A stretch of 39,616 nt of DNA, taken from Solirubrobacterales bacterium (GTDB lineage Bacteria > Actinomycetota > Thermoleophilia > Solirubrobacterales > Solirubrobacteraceae). The stretch lies in contig DAHUYL010000102.1 of assembly GCA_027315255.1 (NCBI GenBank), forward strand, positions 1-39,616, given 5' to 3'. The position numbers were made by a program, and so were the translations under genes. Positions 33,040 to 39,616 of the stretch are shown in pieces. Numbering within the stretch: position 1 is the first letter of the stretch; every line of letters starts with the position of its first letter. The notes beneath the pieces were generated by a model. It was given only the letters and a program-made list of their open reading frames with translations. It was not told where the DNA came from and searched no databases.

Positions 33040-33263
33040 CAGCCCTCGTTCGCCGCCTGCTCGAGCGCGCGCGCCGCGGCGAGCGCATCCGCGAGCGTCA
33101 CGCCCGCGCGCGCGGCGACCCAGCACGAGATCGGCGCGGCCACGCGCTCGGAGCCGTGGGCGGCGGCGGCCGCGAGGTCGAGCAGCATCGACCACTCCTC
33201 GGGCGAGGGCGACTCGGCGCCGAGCTCGGCCGCGAAGGCGTCGACCCACTCACGCGCGTTCAC
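33039..33263 (-). CDS. DUF6457 small protein
   Basis: A 74-residue helical protein (NAREWVDAFAAELG, then EEWSMLLDLAAAAAHGSERV and ISCWVAARAG). It matches DUF6457, a small domain found alone or fused to molybdenum-cofactor nucleotidyltransferases in actinobacteria. Its biochemical role is unknown. GTG 33263 is the start that gives the domain exactly; the frame continues further but without domain resemblance. Its TGA overlaps the ATG of the decarboxylase gene, so the two are expressed together. That pairing is unexpected, since no molybdenum-cofactor gene is in the window. Confidence 0.75.
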   Translation of the reverse strand: MNAREWVDAFAAELGAESPSPEEWSMLLDLAAAAAHGSERVAAPISCWVAARAGVTLADALAAARALEQAANEG

Positions 33264-33329
33264 GCGCCCCACTCTACCGCGAGTCCGCGCGAGACAGCCG
33301 ACGCAGCGGGACAGACCTACCCTTCCGGG

Positions 33330-33998
33330 ATGCTGATCCGCCCCGCCGAGCCCGACCGCGACGCCGCCGCCTGCGCCGCGATCTACGCGCCGTTCGTGCG
33401 CGACACGGCGGTCTCGTTCGAGGAGGTGCCGCCGACGGCGGAGGAGTTCGCGCAGCGCATCAGCCGGCTGGCGCCCACCCACCCGTTCCTGGTCGCCGAC
33501 GAGGGCGCCGGCGCCGTCGGGTTCGCGTACGGCGCTCCGCATCGCGAGCGCGCCGCCTACCGGTGGGCGACCGACGTGGCCGTCTACCTGGCCGAGCAGG
33601 CGCGCGGGCGCGGCCTCGGCCGCGCGCTGTACACAGAGCTGCTCGCGCACCTCGCCGCGCAGGGGTTCACGCAGGCATGCGGCGGGATCGCGTTGCCCAA
33701 CCCCGCCAGCGTGGCGCTGCACGAGGCGCTGGGGTTCGAGTTGGTCGGGGTGTACCGCGCGATCGGGTTCAAGGCCGGCGCCTGGCGCGACGTCGCCTGG
33801 TATCAGCGCGACCTGCGCGGCGGCGACGGCGGCGGGCCGCCCCGAGAGCCACGTCCGCCGGGCGTCGCAGCAGCAGCACCGCGCGGCGGCCCCGGGCTGT
33901 CCTCGAGCAGCAGCGCGAGCGTCGGGCAGGCGTCGACCGCTCGGCGCGCGAGCGCGACCAGGTCGGGCGGCACCTCCGCGACCTCGATGATCGGGTAG
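33330..33998 (+). CDS. GNAT N-acetyltransferase (phosphinothricin acetyltransferase-like)
   Basis: A 222-residue protein. Residues 1-165 form a GNAT domain: LIRPAEPDRDAAACAAIYAP, VRDTAVSFEEVPP, the acetyl-CoA loop EQARGRGLGRALY and ALPNPASVALHEALGFELVG. The sequence KAGAWRDVAWYQRDL marks the normal C-terminus of the PAT/Pat-like branch that acetylates the amino group of amino-acid analogues. About 55 further residues are low-complexity and antisense to the ferredoxin gene; they may be translated but are not part of the fold. ATG 33330 is the natural start. It is divergent from DUF6457. Confidence 0.88.
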   Translation: MLIRPAEPDRDAAACAAIYAPFVRDTAVSFEEVPPTAEEFAQRISRLAPTHPFLVADEGAGAVGFAYGAPHRERAAYRWATDVAVYLAEQARGRGLGRALYTELLAHLAAQGFTQACGGIALPNPASVALHEALGFELVGVYRAIGFKAGAWRDVAWYQRDLRGGDGGGPPREPRPPGVAAAAPRGGPGLSSSSSASVGQASTARRASATRSGGTSATSMIG

Positions 33999-34093
33999 CC
34001 CCAGTCGTCGAGCCGGATCAGCTCAGGCAGCAGCTCCACGCACAGCCCGTGGGCTTCGCACGCGATCGGATTGACGCGCAGGCGGGGGCTCAC
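33803..34093 (-). CDS. [3Fe-4S]-type ferredoxin
   Basis: A 96-residue protein whose first 65 residues are a small ferredoxin: Cys12 and Cys18 in IACEAHGLCVELLPE, then Cys56-Pro in DACPTLAL. The spacing Cys-X5-Cys...Cys-Pro with three Cys is typical of [3Fe-4S] ferredoxins. The tail from about 66 is Pro/Gly/Arg-rich and overlaps the GNAT 3' end. GTG 34093 overlaps the stop of the NuoF-like gene (GTGA), so it is the electron carrier of that redox operon. Partners in the family include P450s and flavoproteins. Confidence 0.88.
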   Translation of the reverse strand: MSPRLRVNPIACEAHGLCVELLPELIRLDDWGYPIIEVAEVPPDLVALARRAVDACPTLALLLEDSPGPPRGAAAATPGGRGSRGGPPPSPPRRSR

Positions 34094-35379
34094 ACGCGTA
34101 CCTCCTGACGGGCGCCGGCCCCGGCTGTGGGCACGGGGCCGGCGGTTGCCGGCCGGCCGAGCGGCAGCCCGATCATGCGGCGCCCGCAGCGTCCCTGGCG
34201 GTGGCGCGCGATCTCGTCGGCGAACACCTCGAGCGCGCTGCCGACGAACCGTGCGACGCCGGACGGGTGATGACAGGCGCCGCGGCCCTCGACCTCGTCG
34301 CACCAGCGCACGAGCCGGTCCGCCGTGCGCTCGCCGGCTTCGCCGCGGGCGAGCGCCTCGAGCCCGGCGGCGATCGCGTGCAGCCCGTGGACGCAGGGAC
34401 CGCACTGCCCCGCCGACTGGTCGGCGAGCCAGCCGGCCAGCCGCGCGCTCTCGTGCAGCCCGCAGGCGTGCTCGCCGAGCGCGATCAGCACGCCGGAGCC
34501 GAGCGCGCAGCCGGCGGACTCGAGCTCGGAGCGGGAGAGCCGCAGCCGCTCGCCGGGCTCCGATGCAATCCACGTTCCGAAGTAGCCGCCGACGAGCAGC
34601 GCCTGGAGCGGGTCGGTGGCGCCGCCGGCCGCCTCGATCAGGTCGTACATCGGCGTTCCGAACGCGAGCTCGTAGACGCCCGGATACGCCACCTGGCCGG
34701 AGACGGTCACGAGCACCGATCCCGGGTCCGCCTCGGTCCCCACGGTGCGAAACCAGGCATCGCCATAGCGGGCGATCAGCGCCACGTGCGCAAGCGTCTC
34801 GGCGTTCTGGACGAGCACCGGCCGGCGCCGCTGGCCACGCTCGAGCGGCCGCGGCTTGAGAAACGTCGGCTTCGCAAGCTCGCCCGCGACCACCTGCGCA
34901 ACGGCGCTCTCCTCGCCGGCGACGTAGCCGGCGCCGGCCTCGTGCACGGTGATCCGCCCGACGGCGCCGCGGGCGGCGATCGCGCCCCGCACGGCCGACA
35001 GCGCCTCGCCGTCGCCGGCGTGGACGACCACCGCGATCTGGCGTGCGCCGATCGCCTGCGCGGCCGCCACCGCCCCGTCGAGCACGAGATGCGGGAGCCG
35101 CGCGAGCAGCAGCGCGTCCTTGGCACTGGCGGGCTCGGTCTCCGAGCCGTTCACGATCAGCGTGCCGGGGCGCTGCTCGCGGGCCGCTCCGCGGAGCTTG
35201 ACGGCGGTCTGGAAGCCGGCGCCGCCGCGCCCGCGCAGACCGCTAGCCCCGACCAGCTCGATCAGCTCCGGACGGCGTGGCAACGATCCATGGATCCGCT
35301 CGTGCTCGGCGAGCGTCACCGGCCCGCCACGGTCGTCGAGCCCGGCGAGCAGGCGCGGCAGGCCCTGCGGTGCACTCAC
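34090..35379 (-). CDS. NuoF-like NADH:acceptor oxidoreductase subunit (FMN/NAD and SLBB domains)
   Basis: A 429-residue protein. The NuoF flavin site is shown by GLRGRGGAGFQTAVKL (47-62) and VNGSETEPASAKD (76-88). A SLBB-like segment follows (VSGQVAYPGVYEL). The C-terminal Fe-S domain has Cys326 and Cys329 in GQCGPCVHG and Cys369 in GACHHPSG; the third Cys of the classical CxxCxxC run is replaced, so the cluster may use Cys360, Cys369 or Cys398. It likely passes electrons from NAD(P)H through FMN to the ferredoxin encoded next. GTG 35379 overlaps the ApbE stop. It is shorter than full NuoF fusions and has no NuoE or NuoG neighbour. Confidence 0.85.
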   Translation of the reverse strand: MSAPQGLPRLLAGLDDRGGPVTLAEHERIHGSLPRRPELIELVGASGLRGRGGAGFQTAVKLRGAAREQRPGTLIVNGSETEPASAKDALLLARLPHLVLDGAVAAAQAIGARQIAVVVHAGDGEALSAVRGAIAARGAVGRITVHEAGAGYVAGEESAVAQVVAGELAKPTFLKPRPLERGQRRRPVLVQNAETLAHVALIARYGDAWFRTVGTEADPGSVLVTVSGQVAYPGVYELAFGTPMYDLIEAAGGATDPLQALLVGGYFGTWIASEPGERLRLSRSELESAGCALGSGVLIALGEHACGLHESARLAGWLADQSAGQCGPCVHGLHAIAAGLEALARGEAGERTADRLVRWCDEVEGRGACHHPSGVARFVGSALEVFADEIARHRQGRCGRRMIGLPLGRPATAGPVPTAGAGARQEVRV

Positions 35380-36380
35380 GCCGCCTCCTGGGTGGCGGGC
35401 GGCGGCGCCACCGGCAGGTCCTCGGCCCCCGATGGCCATCCGGCGACGTGGTGGACGATGCCGTCGACGCGCACCAGCCGGCTCGGCAGGCTCAGCTGCG
35501 CGAGCCACGCGGCGGCGCCGGCGCCGCGCACGATCGCCGCGGTCGAGGCGATGTTCGCGTCCTCGCAGCTCGCCGCCGCGACGCTGACCGTCCGGTAGTG
35601 GACCGCGGCGGAGGCGCCGGTGGCGGGGTCGATCACGTGGTGGACTGTGGCAGGTACCCCGGCGCCCGCAGTCGGCTCGATCGCCCCCTCGGCAGCTGCC
35701 GTCGAGCCGGCATGGACCCGAACGGTGGTGCTCGAGGTCGCAAGCCCGCCACTGCGGATCTCGATCCACTGACCCGGAGCGGACGGATCGGCACGGTGGT
35801 CGTCGGTCACTCGGACCCGCCAGCCGCCCGCCGGCGGCGCCCCGGCGGTCGAGATGTCGCCGCTGAGGCCGACGAGCACGCCGCCCGAGCCGATCGCCTC
35901 GACTGCAGCGCTCGCCGCGATGTCCGCCGCGCGCGCCTTGGCGATGGCCCCGAGATCGAGGCGGACCCCCCGCGGCACCTGGATCGTCGCATGCTCGGCG
36001 TCGACGCGGACCGCGCGCCACCCGGGCTGCGCCTCGAGCTGGATCAGCCCCCCTGGCGCCCCGACCGGCGCCGGCGTGAAGCCATGGTTGATCAGCGCCT
36101 GGCCCACCGTCGGGTCGAAGTCCCCGGCCGTCAGCTCGGCTCCGCGCAGCGCACCCTGCACCGTCTCGAGCAGCACCCGTCCGACGCGCACCGGCCCCCC
36201 GGCGCCGGCATTCACGCCGGCCAGTTCCGAGTCCTCACGCCAGCTCGAGCAGGCCGCGTCGAACTCGGCGAGCGTCTCCTCCACCGCGACGCGCGCGGTC
36301 TCGAGCGCTGCACCGTCGGTCACGCACACGACCGCCTGGCCACCCCAGACGGGAAATTCGACCTGGCCTCCCGACGCCAT
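35376..36380 (-). CDS. ApbE-like FAD:protein FMN transferase
   Basis: A 334-residue protein. ApbE motifs are CSSWREDSELAGVN (44-57), DLGAIAKARAAD (142-153), LSGDIS (172-177), VIDPATGAS (249-257) and a metal-site region ASCEDANIAST with Asp274. In most ApbE proteins the lysine loop reads GGIAKGYA; here it is GAIAKARA, a mild departure. The enzyme attaches FMN to Thr/Ser of target proteins. There is no signal peptide or lipobox, so it would act inside the cell, unlike many ApbE proteins. The ATG at 36380 and stop overlap with the NuoF-like gene place it in the operon. Confidence 0.85.
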   Translation of the reverse strand: MASGGQVEFPVWGGQAVVCVTDGAALETARVAVEETLAEFDAACSSWREDSELAGVNAGAGGPVRVGRVLLETVQGALRGAELTAGDFDPTVGQALINHGFTPAPVGAPGGLIQLEAQPGWRAVRVDAEHATIQVPRGVRLDLGAIAKARAADIAASAAVEAIGSGGVLVGLSGDISTAGAPPAGGWRVRVTDDHRADPSAPGQWIEIRSGGLATSSTTVRVHAGSTAAAEGAIEPTAGAGVPATVHHVIDPATGASAAVHYRTVSVAAASCEDANIASTAAIVRGAGAAAWLAQLSLPSRLVRVDGIVHHVAGWPSGAEDLPVAPPPATQEAA

Positions 36381-36397
36381 CGCCCGCGCGGCCGCGG

Positions 36398-36880
36398 TCA
36401 GCTGCCGCCGGACACGACAACGGGCGCCGCGGGTTGGCTCGGGGGCGCCGCCTGCTGACCCGAGCCGCTGTTGCCCGAGCCGCTGTTGCCCGAGCCGCTG
36501 TTGCCCGAGCCGCTGTTGCCCGAGCCGCTGTTGCCCGAGCCGCTGTTGCCCGTTGGCGCAGCGGCCGGCGGTTGAAGCGTGGCGTCGTCGCCGCCCTGCG
36601 GTTGCGACGAGGATCCCGGCACCGAAGGCGATGTCGAGGCGCCGGCGTGCGCGGTCGTGAGCTTGTGGCCCGGCGCCATCGCGTACGCGAGACCGGCGAA
36701 TCCGAGGCTGAGCGCCCCGGCGCCGCCGGCCACCCAGAAACGCGCGCGGCCGAGCCGGACGAACGCGGCCTCGCGCTCGTGGGCGCGGGCGCGGGCGGCA
36801 CGCGCGCGGACTTCCTCGACGCGGCTGGCACGACCTTCGGGAGGAGCTTGCATGCGGCTGGGAGCCATCTTGGACGACAT
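36398..36880 (-). CDS. Small membrane protein with Gly-Asn-Ser-Gly-Ser repeats
   Basis: A 160-residue protein of unknown function. A charged Arg/Glu/Ala-rich cytoplasmic helix (about 18-48) precedes one membrane helix (about 48-69). The outside part is disordered: Ser/Pro/Gln-rich, then six perfect copies of Ser-Gly-Asn-Ser-Gly-type pentapeptides and a Pro/Ala end. In-frame ATGs at 36880, 36868 and 36853 are possible; none has a clear ribosome site. It lies 17 bases upstream of apbE. The [S/T]GA[S/T]-like site flavinylated in FMN-binding domains is not seen. Confidence 0.65.
   Translation of the reverse strand: MSSKMAPSRMQAPPEGRASRVEEVRARAARARAHEREAAFVRLGRARFWVAGGAGALSLGFAGLAYAMAPGHKLTTAHAGASTSPSVPGSSSQPQGGDDATLQPPAAAPTGNSGSGNSGSGNSGSGNSGSGNSGSGNSGSGQQAAPPSQPAAPVVVSGGS
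36459..36548. repeat. Six perfect 15-bp tandem repeats
   Basis: The unit CCCGAGCCGCTGTTG is repeated six times without change, encoding Gly-Asn-Ser-Gly-Ser repeats on the minus strand. Perfect identity of all units implies recent expansion or contraction. Confidence 0.95.
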
Positions 36881-36964
36881 TCTGGCGCGCACAGCCTCAG
36901 ATCTCACTAAGAGGGCGATGAGAGTTCCCTGACAGAGGGGCCTCCATTCCCATGAACAGAAAGT

Positions 36965-36992
36965 TTGGAATTTGAGCAATCCCGGGTACACT
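36965..36992 (+). promoter_or_regulatory. Candidate promoter of the GGDEF-EAL gene
   Basis: TTGGAA (36965-36970) and TACACT (36987-36992) are spaced 16 bases in an unusually AT-rich patch of the 163-base divergent region between the small membrane protein and the GGDEF-EAL gene. Both hexamers match four of six consensus bases. Transcription would start near 37000, 44 bases before the GTG. Confidence 0.4.
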
Positions 36993-37043
36993 TCGCTCGC
37001 CCGGACAGGGCATCGAGACTCACCAGGGGGCTAGCAGTACAGC

Positions 37044-38807
37044 GTGAGCGGCGGTTTCGTAACGGACGACAAACGCAGACCGATGCGCGACGCGGCACCT
37101 GACGAGACCGCGCACGTGGTCCTGATCGAACCAGATCGCAGAGCCGCGACGCTGGTCGACGAGTTGCTGCGGCTGAGCTGGCGGGGGCCGCTGTCGGTCA
37201 CGCACGCCGAGCGCCTGGACGATCTCGGGACAGGGGCGGGCGGGATCATTTCCGGCTCGGTCGCGGCTGTCCTGCTGGGCGGCGACGAGCAGCTGGCGGC
37301 ACTCGAGCGGATGCGAACGATCGCACCCGCGGTGCCGGTCCTGGTGCTCGGCTCCGACTACGCCGAGGGGAGTGCGCGCGTGTCGCTGCGCGCCGGCGCG
37401 CAGGACGTCCTCGCCAAGTTCGACCTGACGCCGGTGGCGCTGCGGCGGGCGCTGCAGCACGCGATCGAGCGCAAGCGCTCGGAGGGTCAGCTCGCGAGCC
37501 GCGCGCTCCAGGATCCGCTGACCGGCCTGCCGAACCGGACGCTGTTCGTCGACCGGCTCGGGATCGCGCTGGAGCGGACCCGCCGGACCGGCGCCGTGAC
37601 CGGGGTGCTGTTCCTCGACGTCGACCATTTCAAGCTGATCAACGACTCGCTCGGCCACGACGCCGGCGACCGCGTGCTGAGCGCGCTGGCGGACCGGTTG
37701 CGCTCGGTGCTGCGGCCGATGGACACGGTTGCGCGGTTCGGCGGCGATGAGTTCACGTTCCTGTTCGAGGACCTGTCGAACCCCGACGAGGCGCTGGCGA
37801 TCGCCGAACGGGTACGGCAGGTCGCCACGATGCCGGTCGGCATCGGCGAGGAGCAGCACGAGCTGACCGTCTCGATCGGCGTCGCCACGACCAGCGACGC
37901 GGGGATCGCGGCCGACGCGATCATCCGCGAAGCCGACGCGGCGATGTACGAGGCGAAGGGTCGCGGCGGCGGCGAGGCCGCATTCGTCCGTCACGATCCT
38001 CCGGACCTGGGCGCGCTCGAGCGCAGCAGCCCCAGGGCCCCCGGCCGCGCGATCGAGCCCGAAGAGCTGCGCCGCGCGATCGACACGGCCGAGCTGCGCG
38101 TCGTCTACCAGCCGCACTACCTGCTCGAGGAACGCCGGCTCTCGGGCTTCGAGGCGCTCGTGCGCTGGCAGCACCCGGAACTCGGGCTGCTCGCCCCCGC
38201 GGAGTTCCTGCCCGTCGCCGACGAGCACGGCATGACCGTCGCGATCGGCGAGTTCGTGCTGCGCGAAGCGCTGGCGCTGCTCGCTCGCGTGCGCCGCTCC
38301 GGCGCCGAGCTGTGGGCATCGGTCAACGTCGCGCTCAGCCAGCTCGGCGACCCGCAGCTGGCGACCGCGCTCGCCGTCGTCGACGCGGCCGGCGTCCATC
38401 CCGCGGCCGTCTACCTCGAGATCCGCGAGAGTGCCGTCACGCAGGAGCCCGACACCGTGATCCGTGCCGCGCGGCTGCTGAAGGCGGCCGGCGTTCGACT
38501 GGCGATCGACGATTACGGCACCGGGTCGGCGCCGCTGCACAGCCTCCGCACCCTGCAGGCCGACCTGCTCAAGATCCACCCCCGGTTCGTCTCCGAGCTC
38601 GGCGGAACGGGCACCGATGGCGCGATGGTCGCGGCGGTGGTCGAGCTCGGCCACGCCCTCGGGATGACGGTCACCGCCGAGGGTGTCGAGACCGACGCGC
38701 AGCTCGCCGAGCTGCGCGAGCTGGGGTGCGACGCGGCCCAGGGGTTCGCGCTCGCACGGCCGGTGGCGGCCGATCAGCTCGAGGCGCTGATCGCCGCCGC
38801 CGCGTAG
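37044..38807 (+). CDS. Degenerate receiver - GGDEF - EAL protein (c-di-GMP turnover)
   Basis: A 587-residue protein with no membrane segment. Residues 24-140 resemble a receiver, but the phosphoacceptor position reads VLLGGD instead of LLD, so it is probably not phosphorylated. GGDEF is at 233-237 with RxxD (R224-D227) five residues before it, the inhibitory site. The EAL domain has EAL (370-372), Asn428, Glu459, Asp489-Asp490, Lys510, Glu546 and Gln566, so both catalytic sets are present. The usual KID after strand 6 reads KIH (His512). It could both make and break c-di-GMP. GTG 37044 lacks a clear ribosome site; ATG 37083 is an alternative. Confidence 0.93.
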   Translation: MSGGFVTDDKRRPMRDAAPDETAHVVLIEPDRRAATLVDELLRLSWRGPLSVTHAERLDDLGTGAGGIISGSVAAVLLGGDEQLAALERMRTIAPAVPVLVLGSDYAEGSARVSLRAGAQDVLAKFDLTPVALRRALQHAIERKRSEGQLASRALQDPLTGLPNRTLFVDRLGIALERTRRTGAVTGVLFLDVDHFKLINDSLGHDAGDRVLSALADRLRSVLRPMDTVARFGGDEFTFLFEDLSNPDEALAIAERVRQVATMPVGIGEEQHELTVSIGVATTSDAGIAADAIIREADAAMYEAKGRGGGEAAFVRHDPPDLGALERSSPRAPGRAIEPEELRRAIDTAELRVVYQPHYLLEERRLSGFEALVRWQHPELGLLAPAEFLPVADEHGMTVAIGEFVLREALALLARVRRSGAELWASVNVALSQLGDPQLATALAVVDAAGVHPAAVYLEIRESAVTQEPDTVIRAARLLKAAGVRLAIDDYGTGSAPLHSLRTLQADLLKIHPRFVSELGGTGTDGAMVAAVVELGHALGMTVTAEGVETDAQLAELRELGCDAAQGFALARPVAADQLEALIAAAA

Positions 38808-38871
38808 CGCCAGGGTGGGATAATCACTCCGTTGGTCTGGCCGATCGCCGAAGTTGGGATTCGCGGGACAC

Positions 38872-39616
38872 ATGAGCGACGGGGGCTTTGCGCGGATCGC
38901 CCGGAAGCGAGCGGTGACGGTGATGGAGGTGTCGCTCGACGTCGCCGACCTCGTCCTCCTGGGGCTGCTCGACGGGGAGTGGCCGGCATTCGAGGTGCAG
39001 GTCGCGGTCGGGCTGGAGCTCGAGCGGGCGAACGCCGGCGATCTGCCGACCGAACAGATCCACCGCGAGGCGACCGCCTTCCGCTACGCCAACCACCTGA
39101 TCAGCGCAGCCGAATTCGTGCGCTGGCTGCGGAACCGCGAGATGACGGTCGGCGAACTCTCGGCGGTCTTGCGGAGGCGACTGCTGCGGCGCCGGGTGCA
39201 GGACGGGACCGTGATCTCCGGTGCGGACGTGATCTCCGGTGCGGACGTCACCTCCGTGCTGGCGGCGGAGGCCTTCTGCGAAGGGATCCTGCGACGACTG
39301 GCCGCGCGCGGCGTGGACCGGCTTGCTGCTGGAATGCTCCTGGGAGCGATTCCGGCCGTCGACGCGAACCATGTCGAGCGACTTGTGCCGTCGGCCGCAG
39401 GTCTCCGCGCATCGGCTGCCGCCGAGCTCCACCCGAGCGAGCTGCGCGATCGCCTCGGGCGGCTGCTCGCACTCGAGCTGGCGCTCGAGCGGCTGCGTTC
39501 CGAGGTGGCCGAACCCGGCGCCGTCGCTCGGGTCCTGAAGCGGCACGCGCTCGACTGGCTCGAGCTCGAGGGTGTTGAGCTGCGGTTCCTCCGGGAGGGC
39601 GCTGCGCGCGAGGCGC
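38872..39616 (+). CDS. Unrecognised helical protein, partial at the window edge
   Basis: An open frame of 248 codons from ATG 38872 to the end of the window with no stop. The codon third positions are G/C as in neighbouring genes, which supports coding. The sequence is largely helical: EVSLDVADLVLLGLLDGEWP, ATAFRYANHLISAAEFVRWL, SAVLRRRLLRRR, and later RLLALELALERLRSEVAEPG. There are no Cys clusters or nucleotide-binding motifs. The final part recalls the linker before a parvulin-type domain in SurA-like proteins, but this is too weak to name it. A tandem 18-bp duplication encodes VISGAD twice. It follows the GGDEF-EAL gene by 64 bases. Confidence 0.7.
   Translation, partial: MSDGGFARIARKRAVTVMEVSLDVADLVLLGLLDGEWPAFEVQVAVGLELERANAGDLPTEQIHREATAFRYANHLISAAEFVRWLRNREMTVGELSAVLRRRLLRRRVQDGTVISGADVISGADVTSVLAAEAFCEGILRRLAARGVDRLAAGMLLGAIPAVDANHVERLVPSAAGLRASAAAELHPSELRDRLGRLLALELALERLRSEVAEPGAVARVLKRHALDWLELEGVELRFLREGAAREA
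39211..39246 (+). repeat. Exact 18-bp tandem duplication inside the partial gene
   Basis: GTGATCTCCGGTGCGGAC occurs at 39211-39228 and again at 39229-39246 without change. Being a multiple of three, it keeps the frame and duplicates Val-Ile-Ser-Gly-Ala-Asp. It looks like a recent slippage event. Confidence 0.95.

Noticed and set aside
36398-36880. Gly-Asn-Ser-Gly-Ser repeats as flavinylation sites for ApbE
   Set aside because: The known ApbE acceptor motif resembles Asp-X-X-Ser/Thr-Gly-Ala-Ser/Thr; the repeats lack the Asp and Ala, so I do not claim this.

Overview
The window is very GC-rich DNA with many GTG starts, strong third-position G/C bias and frequent ATGA/GTGA stop-start overlaps. 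Gene content (exopolyphosphatase/SixA/Ppk1/PiT, DUF1707, paired acyl-CoA dehydrogenases, Thr-rich HlyD-type adaptor, DUF6457, BTAD-cyclase regulators) points to an actinobacterium, most likely class Thermoleophilia (Solirubrobacterales-like). This placement is an inference from gene style; no rRNA is present. I see no tRNA, rRNA, CRISPR array, intact insertion sequence or replication origin.

Left part (1-16.9 kb, mainly + strand): the tail of a DUF2334-type deacetylase, a GH63-like glycosidase overlapping an exopolyphosphatase (ppx), then a repeat/hairpin-rich gap and a decayed BTAD-cyclase-ATPase regulator on the minus strand with three single-base frameshifts. Next come a DUF1707 protein and an SDR oxidoreductase (GTGA overlap), a gap with two 36-bp palindromic units, and a run of small gene - sixA - ppk1 - pit. 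Together with ppx this gives synthesis, breakdown and phosphate entry for polyphosphate metabolism. An HtrA-type protease and an acetoacetyl-CoA synthetase lie on the minus strand; the synthetase is divergent from a LysR regulator.

Middle (16.9-28.6 kb): an ABC exporter pair whose first half-transporter has lost its signature motif and Walker B by internal deletion while the second is intact; a structured non-coding stretch; a VOC protein; a remnant of an ECF sigma factor; then a seven-gene minus-strand operon reading response regulator - histidine kinase - HlyD-like adaptor - MacB-type ATPase - MacB-type permease - DUF5666-like membrane protein - lipoprotein with a duplicated Cys module. This operon is the most system-like unit in the window. 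Its distinctive features are a Pro/Thr tract in place of the adaptor hairpin tip, a perfect 13-bp hairpin between adaptor and ATPase genes, and the terminal lipoprotein.

Right part (28.7-39.6 kb): two acyl-CoA dehydrogenase-family genes, one lacking the usual catalytic Glu motif; a DUF559-like remnant and a large inverted repeat; a PLP-dependent decarboxylase overlapped with DUF6457; a GNAT acetyltransferase whose 3' end overlaps a [3Fe-4S]-type ferredoxin; and a tightly coupled redox operon (Gly-Asn-Ser repeat membrane protein - ApbE - NuoF-like - ferredoxin) without an obvious flavinylation target. A GGDEF-EAL protein with a degenerate receiver and an unrecognised gene running off the window edge complete the region. 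At least four loci (cyclase-ATPase, ABC half-transporter, ECF sigma, DUF559) are broken, which is a notable density of gene decay.
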